From the NCBI GenBank assembly GCA_964474685.1, contig CAYYTE010000056.1, forward strand, positions 1 to 6,741: a stretch of DNA of 6,741 bases, written 5' to 3'. Under the pieces are notes generated by a model. It worked only from the letters and a program-made list of their open reading frames with translations. It was not told where the DNA came from and searched no databases. The translations under genes were made by a program, and so were the position numbers. The stretch's first letter is position 1. Each line of letters opens with the position of its first letter. This stretch comes from UBA1737 sp964474685 (GTDB lineage: Bacteria; Bacillota_I; Bacilli_A; ML615J-28; CAG-313). Shown here one piece after another: positions 1-5,528 of the stretch.

Positions 1-2
1 AA

Positions 3-1385
3 GTTTTACAAATTCAACAAACATATCAAGAAAAAATTCTTGCTATTACTACTTCCCAAACGATAGTTAATCCAGATGTAACATATAATTCAACTTCCGA
101 AAAAATAGTGAGTAAATTCAATGAATTTTATACTACGGACAAGAAATTTTCTTTTTATAAAGATGCAGGTCAATTTATTATTGAAAATTATATTAATTAT
201 AATGTAGTTGCGGGAGATCCCGAAAAGAAAAAAACAAAGGAAGAATGGTTAAAAAATTATCATTGTGCAACCATATCAAACGATGCAACAATTTATTTGA
301 ATTATTTAAATAATGCAACTGAATGTTGGAGTGATACATTAACAGAAGACGAAAAAACCGAGATAGTAAGTGTTTTAGCTGGTACGAGCGGGTCTTCTTG
401 CACAAATACAAACTATGTTGAAAAGAAAGCGAAGTTTTTAAAATCTATTCCTGAATCCAATAATATTTACGAAATTGTAGCCGCATTTATTGTGAGCGCA
501 GAAGAAAGACTGAAAGAAGCGGAACCACTTGTGTTCCACCACGCTTCATTTGGCGATTTTATGAAGAATTTCTTCAATAATTTATTTGTATTCCCTATTG
601 GTTGGCTTCTTTATATTATATCAAAATTATTTGGTGGTTATTATATCGTAGGTTTGTTTATTACAACTATTTTGGTACGTACAATCGGATGGCCAATTTA
701 TGCTAAAAGCAATGATATGTCTTTAAAAATGGGTCTAATGCAACCAGAACTAAATAGCGTTCAAGAAAAGTATGCCACAAGAAAAGATCCTGATTCTCAA
801 AGAATGATGCAAATGGAACAAGCGCAACTCTATAAAAAATACGGAGTAGGACTTGGCGGCTGTATTATGCCTTTATTACAATTTCCAATCTTCTTGTCAA
901 TCTATAATGCAGTACAAAAACTTCCATATACTGTTTCTATCCCAAATACAATCTACACAAATAACTGGGCAAATGAAGTAAAACCATATGTTTTTGGTAT
1001 TAATCTATTTGAAGATAGAACAGGTGGAAAAGAACCTTATCAATTAATTGGTGTAATTGTTCTCATTGTATTGGTAGTTGGAACTCAATTTTTAGCAAAC
1101 TGGTTAAGTCAATTACAACAAAAGAAGACACAAGCGAAAACTCAAGAAGATGTTCCTGCTTATCGTAGACAAGCATACAACCAAAGTAAAAGTTCAGCCG
1201 GCAATTCCATGAAAATAATGATGTATGTGATGATGGCAATGATGGGTATGTTTGTATGGACGAGTAAGGCCGGATTAGGTATTTACTGGTTAATTGGTAA
1301 CTTATTTTCGATTTTCCAAATGATGGTAAATAACAAAACTAGTGCTAAAAGAATGGAAAAATTAAAAAATAAACGTAGAATTTAA
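3..1385 (+). CDS. yidC: Membrane protein insertase YidC/OxaA (5'-partial)
   Basis: Inserts and folds membrane proteins, alone or with SecYEG. The frame is open from base 3 with no stop, so the true start lies left of the window. The GTG at 108 is internal and has no ribosome site. 460 residues are visible (numbered from base 3). Residues 1-175 are hydrophilic and probably extracytoplasmic, with Cys at 88, 108 and 133. The YidC core follows: first core membrane segment about 193-231, containing the conserved hydrophilic-groove Arg226 (ILVRTIGWP); a charged, Met/Gln-rich cytoplasmic hairpin 236-284 (MQPEL...YKKYGV); then membrane segments near 285-305, 345-369, 401-419 and 423-442 (GLGIYWLIGNLFSIFQ is typical). 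The basic tail ends NKRRI. The N-terminal signal or anchor segment is missing. Bacillus SpoIIIJ/YidC proteins are about 260-280 residues, so the extra outer domain is unusual. The gene is 13 nt upstream of jag, probably in one transcript. Family assignment is firm; the role of the outer domain is unknown. Confidence 0.95.
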   Translation, partial: VLQIQQTYQEKILAITTSQTIVNPDVTYNSTSEKIVSKFNEFYTTDKKFSFYKDAGQFIIENYINYNVVAGDPEKKKTKEEWLKNYHCATISNDATIYLNYLNNATECWSDTLTEDEKTEIVSVLAGTSGSSCTNTNYVEKKAKFLKSIPESNNIYEIVAAFIVSAEERLKEAEPLVFHHASFGDFMKNFFNNLFVFPIGWLLYIISKLFGGYYIVGLFITTILVRTIGWPIYAKSNDMSLKMGLMQPELNSVQEKYATRKDPDSQRMMQMEQAQLYKKYGVGLGGCIMPLLQFPIFLSIYNAVQKLPYTVSIPNTIYTNNWANEVKPYVFGINLFEDRTGGKEPYQLIGVIVLIVLVVGTQFLANWLSQLQQKKTQAKTQEDVPAYRRQAYNQSKSSAGNSMKIMMYVMMAMMGMFVWTSKAGLGIYWLIGNLFSIFQMMVNNKTSAKRMEKLKNKRRI

Positions 1386-1398
1386 AGCGAGGGATAAT

Positions 1399-2052
1399 AT
1401 GAAAGAAAAAATTTATGAAGGAAAATCACTAGAAGAAGTTGAAATTCTAGCACCTCAGGAATTAGGTGTATGTAAAGAGGATCTCTATTTCGATACTTTA
1501 GAAGAAAATAAAGTTCATGTTATGGTTTATGCTAATCCTGTTAAAAAGGGAAAAGACTTTTTAGAAGATTATTTAAAAAATGCGAATATACTAGGAATGG
1601 TTATTCGTCAAATGCGAGATAATATTGTCGAATATGATATAACAACGGATGACGCAAACGGAATTCTTATCGGTCACGATTCCAGAACTCTTGCTTCGTT
1701 ACAATATTTAACTTCCCTTGTCGTAAATCAATATTTTGATAGAGAGATAGAAAGTGGACTAATTGTAAAAGTAGATGTTGGTGATTATCGAAAAAAACGA
1801 GATGAACAACTCGAAAAACTAGCCGTAAGAATAGGACGTGAAGTTGCTCGAACAAAAACTCCTGTCAAGTTACGTTATATGAACGCATATGAAAGAAAAG
1901 TTATCCACAATAAGTTAACGGATTGGCATGATATTACTACTCATTCAGAAGGCTTAGAACCTCACCGTTATGTAGTTGTAGAAATGAAACCAAAACCAAC
2001 AATTCAAAGTGCTCCTTTAGCGCCTGAACAAAACAATACTCCTACGGAATAA
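1399..2052 (+). CDS. jag: KhpB/Jag RNA-binding protein (Jag-N, KH, R3H)
   Basis: Cytoplasmic RNA-binding protein. In other Firmicutes KhpB pairs with KhpA and affects cell elongation and division. The 217 residues are close to the usual 205-210. Order: Jag-N domain at about 1-45 (starts MKEKIYEGKSLEEV); a KH domain at about 70-125 with the helix TLASLQYLTSLVVNQ; an R3H domain at about 130-196 with the signature Arg166-x3-His170 (ERKVIH) and the closing EPHRYVVVEMK; then a short Pro/Gln-rich tail. The KH loop, normally GxxG, reads Gly92-His-Asp-Ser95, so the second glycine is lost and an acidic residue is present, which may weaken RNA contact by the KH domain. The start ATG follows GCGAGGG by about 5 nt, a modest ribosome site, and lies 13 nt after the yidC stop, the classical yidC-jag operon. 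A hairpin terminator follows directly. Confidence 0.95.
   Translation: MKEKIYEGKSLEEVEILAPQELGVCKEDLYFDTLEENKVHVMVYANPVKKGKDFLEDYLKNANILGMVIRQMRDNIVEYDITTDDANGILIGHDSRTLASLQYLTSLVVNQYFDREIESGLIVKVDVGDYRKKRDEQLEKLAVRIGREVARTKTPVKLRYMNAYERKVIHNKLTDWHDITTHSEGLEPHRYVVVEMKPKPTIQSAPLAPEQNNTPTE
1901..1909 (+). other. Perfect consensus DnaA-box sequence inside jag
   Basis: TTATCCACA matches the DnaA-box consensus exactly. It lies within the R3H codons of jag (part of K-V-I-H-N). I found no second exact copy on either strand, so there is no cluster of the kind expected at an origin. The yidC-jag-mnmE region is often close to oriC, which makes a stray titration or regulatory box possible. Chance is also plausible in DNA of this composition (rough hand estimate just under 10% per window). 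Confidence 0.25.
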
Positions 2053-2053
2053 G

Positions 2054-2080
2054 AAAAGGGTGAGAATTCTCACCCTTTTT
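2054..2080 (+). terminator. Rho-independent terminator of yidC-jag
   Basis: Starts 2 nt after the jag stop. It has a perfect 11-bp stem (AAAAGGGTGAG at 2054-2064 with CTCACCCTTTT at 2069-2079), an AATT loop, and a T run at 2076-2080. The stem is palindromic, but the uninterrupted T run is on the plus-strand side. It ends the yidC-jag transcript before the 317-nt spacer. Confidence 0.92.
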
Positions 2081-2150
2081 ATAGTTGATTATAAATTATT
2101 TATTTATTTTTAGCCTTTTATAGATGATTTTCGAGGATTTAATTTGAAAT

Positions 2151-2189
2151 ATAAAAAGAAAAAGGAATACCGGATAAGTATTCCTTTTT
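2151..2189 (-). terminator. Strong minus-strand terminator (end of predicted small RNA)
   Basis: A perfect 12-bp stem (2159-2170 with 2178-2189) and a 7-nt loop. Read on the minus strand, GTATTCC is followed by TTTTTCTTTTT, a long T tract. On the plus strand there are only five T before A. It therefore works better for leftward transcription. No protein gene on the minus strand ends here, and jag already has its own terminator 70 nt to the left. It most likely closes the small RNA described at 2155-2258. Confidence 0.8.
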
Positions 2190-2258
2190 ACATGAAACGA
2201 GAATTGAATAAAAATTAAGGATCTCTTCGTAACAGGTAGGAGTTCTACTACAAAGAGC
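2155..2258 (-). ncRNA. Predicted small non-coding RNA, minus strand, unrecognised family
   Basis: Inferred from three independent signals. First, an extended -10 (TGTTATACT, minus strand, 2265-2273) sits about 7 nt before a plausible start near 2258. Second, the 5' part folds into a hairpin: a 9-bp stem pairs 2249-2257 with 2223-2231, a 4-nt one-sided bulge (2232-2235) follows, and a 4-bp GTAG/CTAC stem closes a 5-nt AACTC loop. One stem pair is U-G on the minus strand but A-C on the plus strand, so the fold is intact only for leftward transcription. Third, about 34 nt of AT-rich linker lead to a strong terminator with its T tract on this strand. The loop and its 3' flank (ACTCCTACC) include CTCCT, complementary to AGGAG ribosome sites. 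No peptide of note is encoded. I do not recognise an Rfam family. The ends are approximate. Confidence 0.5.
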
Positions 2259-2264
2259 AAATTT

Positions 2265-2273
2265 AGTATAACA
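2265..2273 (-). promoter_or_regulatory. Extended -10 promoter of the predicted small RNA
   Basis: Minus-strand TGTTATACT combines a TGn extension with a near-consensus -10 (TATACT at 2265-2270). The hexamer 16-18 nt upstream is poor (TAGAAA-like), so the element would depend on the TG extension. It points left, away from mnmE, towards the hairpin at 2223-2257. Confidence 0.45.
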
Positions 2274-2307
2274 TAATCAATGAGTGTTTTCTATAATTTA
2301 TATTTTG

Positions 2308-2325
2308 AAAATGTTTACACATTTT
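2308..2325. repeat. Inverted repeat upstream of the mnmE promoter
   Basis: AAAATGT-TTAC-ACATTTT is a perfect 7-bp inverted repeat with a 4-nt centre, lying 15 bp upstream of the mnmE -35. It could be an operator for an unknown regulator or a weak hairpin, but in such AT-rich DNA chance is a fair explanation. It matches no regulator consensus that I can name with confidence. Confidence 0.25.
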
Positions 2326-2340
2326 ATGTATTTCTATTTT

Positions 2341-2369
2341 TTGTAATTTAAGAATTATTTTGTTATAAT
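2341..2369 (+). promoter_or_regulatory. Promoter of mnmE
   Basis: TTGTAA (-35, 2341-2346), a 17-bp spacer, and TATAAT (-10, 2364-2369), extended by TGT at 2361-2363. This predicts a start near 2376, about 22 nt before the mnmE ATG. The gene therefore has its own promoter, separate from yidC-jag. Confidence 0.8.
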
Positions 2370-2397
2370 ATAATTATTAAAGAAAGGAACTTCGTTT

Positions 2398-3768
2398 ATG
2401 AATAGGTTATATGATGAAGATACTATTGTAGGGATATCAACCGCACAACAAGAAGGAGCGATTTCTATTATTCGAATAAGTGGCGAAAACAGTATTGTAA
2501 TTGTAAATAAAATTTTTAAAGGTTGCGATTTAAGAAGTGTTCCATCTCATACAATTCATTATGGACATATTATCGATTTAAACACGAAAGAAGTTATTGA
2601 TGAAGTATTAATAAGTGTTTTTTTAGCACCTAAGACATATACAAAAGAAAATATTGTTGAGATTAACACACATGGAGGAATTTTCGTAACAAATTCTGTT
2701 TATGAACAGGTGGTTCTATGTGGTGCAAGGCCTAGTGAACCTGGAGAGTTTACTAAACGAGCCTTCTTAAATGGTAGAATTGATTTAACCCAAGCGGAAG
2801 CAGTAATGGACGTTATCGAAAGCGAAAATAAAAGTTCCCTTAGAATGGCGAATCACGCTTTACAAGGGGATGTTCAATTAAAAGTGAAAGAACTTAAAGA
2901 GACGCTTATTGAGCAAATCTCTCTAATTTCTGCTTCCATTGATTATCCAGAGTACTATGATTGTGATTCTTTATCTAAAGGGCAAATTATGCCTGAAATC
3001 GATAAGATTATAAATGAAATTGGTAAAATTATCCAAGCATCGAAAAGTGCTGTATTTATTAAGAATGGGGTTAATACGGCGATTGTTGGAAAACCAAACG
3101 TAGGGAAAAGCAGTTTGCTTAACTTACTTTTAGGTGAAAATAGGGCGATTGTTACTCCAATACCAGGTACAACAAGAGATACGATAGAAGCAAAGATTAA
3201 TCTTTTAAATGTTACGCTCAATCTTGTTGATACAGCGGGAGTTCACCAAACTTTAGATATCGTTGAAAATATAGGAATTCAAAAGACTCTAGAAGCAATT
3301 GAAAAAGCCGACTTAGTATTGTTTGTTGTTGACGGCAGTTCGAATTGGACGTTAGATGATGAAGAAATTTTTAAACATCTAGAAAATAAAAAGTATATTA
3401 TAATTGAAAACAAAAATGACTTACCTAAAGTTTTACAAAAAAAGTTTACCGGTCCTGTTGTTTCAATATGTGCTAATTCAAAAAATGATATAGGATTAAT
3501 TAATGATGCAATTGAAAAAACGATACAACTAGATAAAATATTCTCAACCGATATTACATATGTAAGTAATGCCCGTCAGTTAAAAAAATTAAATGATGCG
3601 TTAAATTGTTTGAAAGAAGCAAAAAAAGAAATTAATGAAAATGTATTTTTAGATGTGGTAGAACTTAGCCTTCACGAAGCTTGGAATTCTTTATCAGAAA
3701 TCACAGATGTTGTATCAAATGAGCAATTCTTAGATGAATTATTCTCACGATTTTGCTTGGGTAAATAA
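2398..3768 (+). CDS. mnmE: tRNA modification GTPase MnmE (TrmE)
   Basis: With MnmG, MnmE installs the carboxymethylaminomethyl group at C5 of wobble U34 in certain tRNAs, using a tetrahydrofolate carbon and GTP hydrolysis. The 456 residues match the usual length. The N-terminal folate-binding domain spans about 1-120 (GEFTKRAFLNGRIDLTQAEA at 116-135 is the family signature); a helical domain follows, interrupted by the G domain (about 225-380). G motifs: G1 GKPNVGKS 231-238, G2/K-loop TTRDT 258-262, G3 DTAG 278-281, G4 NKND 338-341, and a divergent G5 near 358-362 (CANSK). Glu290, aligned with E. coli catalytic Glu282, is present. The usual GIRE after DTAG reads GVHQ here. The C terminus FCLGK carries the conserved Cys454. 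The start ATG is 9 nt after GAAAGGA and 22 nt after the predicted transcription start. mnmG, its frequent neighbour, does not follow; an asnS leader does. Confidence 0.97.
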   Translation: MNRLYDEDTIVGISTAQQEGAISIIRISGENSIVIVNKIFKGCDLRSVPSHTIHYGHIIDLNTKEVIDEVLISVFLAPKTYTKENIVEINTHGGIFVTNSVYEQVVLCGARPSEPGEFTKRAFLNGRIDLTQAEAVMDVIESENKSSLRMANHALQGDVQLKVKELKETLIEQISLISASIDYPEYYDCDSLSKGQIMPEIDKIINEIGKIIQASKSAVFIKNGVNTAIVGKPNVGKSSLLNLLLGENRAIVTPIPGTTRDTIEAKINLLNVTLNLVDTAGVHQTLDIVENIGIQKTLEAIEKADLVLFVVDGSSNWTLDDEEIFKHLENKKYIIIENKNDLPKVLQKKFTGPVVSICANSKNDIGLINDAIEKTIQLDKIFSTDITYVSNARQLKKLNDALNCLKEAKKEINENVFLDVVELSLHEAWNSLSEITDVVSNEQFLDELFSRFCLGK

Positions 3769-3773
3769 ATCGC

Positions 3774-3802
3774 TTGACAAGAGATTTATTGTAGTATATA
3801 AT
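3774..3802 (+). promoter_or_regulatory. Consensus promoter of the asnS leader
   Basis: TTGACA (3774-3779), exactly 17 bp, then TATAAT (3797-3802): a full-consensus housekeeping promoter. It begins 6 nt after the mnmE stop codon. This fits high constitutive initiation, with control left to the T-box attenuator downstream. The predicted start is near 3809, right at the base of T-box Stem I. Confidence 0.92.
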
Positions 3803-3808
3803 ATAAAT

Positions 3809-4080
3809 AGCTATGAAGAGAAAAAGTATGTATTGGCTGAATTTTAGGGATTTGAGGGTTCGTGAAACTCAAACAGGCAATATTGAAAACAACGACTCTG
3901 AGCTGGTAGAAGAAAGTATTATGCCGTAGAACTACCCGTATTCTTGCGAACAAGAGAAAAAGAGTGTTTAATAATTTGCTTTAAACTAATTATTAAATAA
4001 CTAAGGTGGTACCACGGATCACGATTTAAGTCCTAGTCGAATTCGTCCTTAGATGTCGGAAGATATCTAAGGACTTTTTA
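3809..4080 (+). promoter_or_regulatory. T-box riboswitch, tRNA-Asn specific (asnS leader)
   Basis: Senses uncharged tRNA-Asn and switches between terminator and antiterminator. Stem I base: AGCT (3809-3812) pairs with 3901-3904 and AGAG (3817-3820) with CTCT (3896-3899), with a kink-turn-like ATGA/GA between. AGTA (3825-3828) faces GAA (3885-3887) as the loop-E part of the specifier loop. The specifier is AAC (Asn); two tandem AAC triplets at 3888-3893 leave the exact one open, favouring 3891-3893. The apical stem is 3851-3856 with 3868-3873. Stem II is GGTAG (3905-3909) with CTACC (3932-3936). Stem III is TCTTG/CAAGA (3942-3955, CGAA loop). The T-box motif AAGGTGGTACCACG is at 4003-4016. Antiterminator: CTAAGG (4001-4006) with CCTTAG (4047-4052), bulge TGGTACC, then ACGGAT (4014-4019) with ATTCGT (4041-4046). 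The competing terminator shares 4045-4052. Confidence 0.97.
4045..4079 (+). terminator. T-box attenuator (terminator arm)
   Basis: A 10-bp stem pairs GTCCTTAGAT (4045-4054) with ATCTAAGGAC (4065-4074) across a 10-nt loop, followed by five T (4075-4079). Its 5' strand overlaps the 3' strand of the antiterminator, so the two folds exclude each other. It is the default fold when tRNA-Asn is charged. Confidence 0.93.
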
Positions 4081-4103
4081 TATACTTAAAGGAGGTATTA
4101 ATA

Positions 4104-5486
4104 ATGGATTTATTAATTCAAAAATTGATGGAAAATGCTACACAATACCTAGAAAAACAAGTTGTGTTAGAAGGGTGGGTTCGTAGCAACCGAAATCAGA
4201 AGGAATTTGGTTTTTTAAACATAAACGATGGGTCAACACTGTCCGGTATTCAAGTTGTTTATGAGAGTACACTAGATAATTTTATAGAAGTATCTAAAAT
4301 TCGCGTAGGCAGCTCTATTAAAGTAGAGGGAATTCTTTGTAAATCTCAAAACGAAAAACAACCCTATGAATTAAAAGCTTTAAGCGTTTCATTAGAAGGA
4401 GATGTTACAGATGATTATCCCATTCAACCGAAACGCCATACAATGGAATTTTTGCGTGGTGTAGCACACTTACGACCACGAACAAACTTATTTGAAGCTT
4501 GTTTTAAAATTCGTAGCGAATTAGCCTTTGCTATTCATGAGTATTTGCACAGTGAAGGTTTTGTATATTTTCACGCACCAATCATTACTTCTTCCGACTG
4601 TGAAGGTGCAGGAGAAATGTTTCAAGTTACAACACTTGACTTAAATCGAGTAGCAAGTAGCAAGGAAGTAGATTATTCTAAAGATTTCTTTGGCAAAGAA
4701 ACAAACTTAACTGTAAGTGGGCAGCTAGAAGCAGAGGCGTTTGCTCTTGCTTTAGGGAGGGTTTATACTTTCGGGCCTACTTTCCGTGCTGAAAACTCGA
4801 ATACGACTCGTCATGCTTCTGAATTTTGGATGATTGAGCCTGAAATTGCCTTTGCAGACCTTGAAGAAGACATGGAAATTATGGAATCAATGTTAAAATC
4901 AATTGTGAAGTATGTACTTGATCATAACCCCGAAGAAATGAATTTCTTTGACAAGTTTGTTTCGCCAGGTAAATTAAAACAATTACAAGCTTTGTTACAA
5001 TCTCATTTTGCTCGTTGTACTCATGAAGAAGCAATAACAATCTTAAAGAAATCCAATGTCAAGTTTGAACACTCTCCTGAATATGGAGAAGATTTAGCAA
5101 CTGAGCATGAGAAATACTTAACAGATGTTCATTTTCATGGCCCCGTATTTGTTACAAATTGGCCAAAAGCTATAAAGGCGTTCTATATGAGATTAAATGA
5201 GGATCAAGAAACTGTTGCGGCTGTTGATTTGCTTGTTCCGGGTGCAGGTGAACTTTGTGGAGGTTCTCAAAGAGAAGAGAGACTTGAACATTTATTAAAG
5301 AGAATGGAAGAATTAAAGATGGATGCAAACTCGATGAGTTGGTATTTAGATTTAAGAAAGTATGGAAGTGTAAGACATTCCGGCTTTGGTATGGGGTTTG
5401 AAAGACTTATTATGTATATAACAGGAGTAGAGAATATTCGTGATGTTATTCCTTTTCCTAGAACTCCTAAAAATTGTGAATTTTAA
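4104..5486 (+). CDS. asnS: Asparaginyl-tRNA synthetase (AsnRS, class IIb)
   Basis: Charges tRNA-Asn with asparagine using ATP, in the cytoplasm. The 460 residues are close to E. coli AsnRS (466) and longer than the about 430 of B. subtilis. The N-terminal OB-fold anticodon-binding domain spans about 18-100 (VVLEGWVRSNRNQKEFGFLN). The class II catalytic core follows: motif 2 at about 227-245 (FRAENSNTTRHASEFWMIE) with the ATP-contacting Arg228, and motif 3 at about 427-435 (GFGMGFERL) with Arg434, ending DVIPFPRTP. ENSNTTRH and the FRAE start separate it from AspRS, and the AAC T-box specifier agrees. The start ATG is 8 nt after AAAGGAGGT (4088-4095), a near-perfect ribosome site placed beyond the attenuator so that only read-through RNA is translated. 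A terminator follows the stop. Confidence 0.98.
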   Translation: MDLLIQKLMENATQYLEKQVVLEGWVRSNRNQKEFGFLNINDGSTLSGIQVVYESTLDNFIEVSKIRVGSSIKVEGILCKSQNEKQPYELKALSVSLEGDVTDDYPIQPKRHTMEFLRGVAHLRPRTNLFEACFKIRSELAFAIHEYLHSEGFVYFHAPIITSSDCEGAGEMFQVTTLDLNRVASSKEVDYSKDFFGKETNLTVSGQLEAEAFALALGRVYTFGPTFRAENSNTTRHASEFWMIEPEIAFADLEEDMEIMESMLKSIVKYVLDHNPEEMNFFDKFVSPGKLKQLQALLQSHFARCTHEEAITILKKSNVKFEHSPEYGEDLATEHEKYLTDVHFHGPVFVTNWPKAIKAFYMRLNEDQETVAAVDLLVPGAGELCGGSQREERLEHLLKRMEELKMDANSMSWYLDLRKYGSVRHSGFGMGFERLIMYITGVENIRDVIPFPRTPKNCEF

Positions 5487-5490
5487 TAAA

Positions 5491-5522
5491 AAAAGGATGA
5501 ACTCTATTGAATTCATCCTTTT
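5491..5522. terminator. Bidirectional terminator between convergent genes
   Basis: An 11-bp stem pairs AAAAGGATGAA (5491-5501) with TTCATCCTTTT (5512-5522) across a 10-nt loop. T tracts occur on both strands: four on the plus strand and seven on the minus strand (complement of A 5488-5494). It begins 4 nt after the asnS stop and lies 6 nt beyond the stop of the minus-strand gene, so it serves both. Confidence 0.9.
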
Positions 5523-5528
5523 AGTTTG

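Noticed and set aside
108..110. GTG at 108 as the start of yidC.
   Set aside because: The same frame is open to base 3, no ribosome site precedes the GTG, and the predicted protein would lack the N-terminal signal/anchor that YidC needs.
1667..1855. Minus-strand open frame of 62 codons inside jag.
   Set aside because: Complement of the conserved KH/R3H coding region; no ribosome site or promoter and no recognisable protein features.
2221..2270. Plus-strand sequence around GAGTTCTACTAC superficially resembles part of a purine riboswitch (core between P2 and P3).
   Set aside because: No enclosing P1, no P2 with its loop-loop partner and no matching P3 could be drawn. The stem here also has a mismatch on the plus strand that becomes a U-G pair on the minus strand.
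2302..2312. ATTTTGAAAAT, a partial match to the CodY motif upstream of mnmE.
   Set aside because: It lacks the central bases of the 15-bp CodY consensus, and such short A/T palindromes are frequent in DNA of this composition.
2280..2351. A 23-codon plus-strand ORF encoding a hydrophobic Phe/Tyr-rich peptide, resembling small type I toxins.
   Set aside because: No ribosome site precedes it, the composition follows from a T-rich promoter region, and its end overlaps the mnmE -35. The minus-strand small RNA does not overlap it, so a toxin-antitoxin pairing is unsupported.
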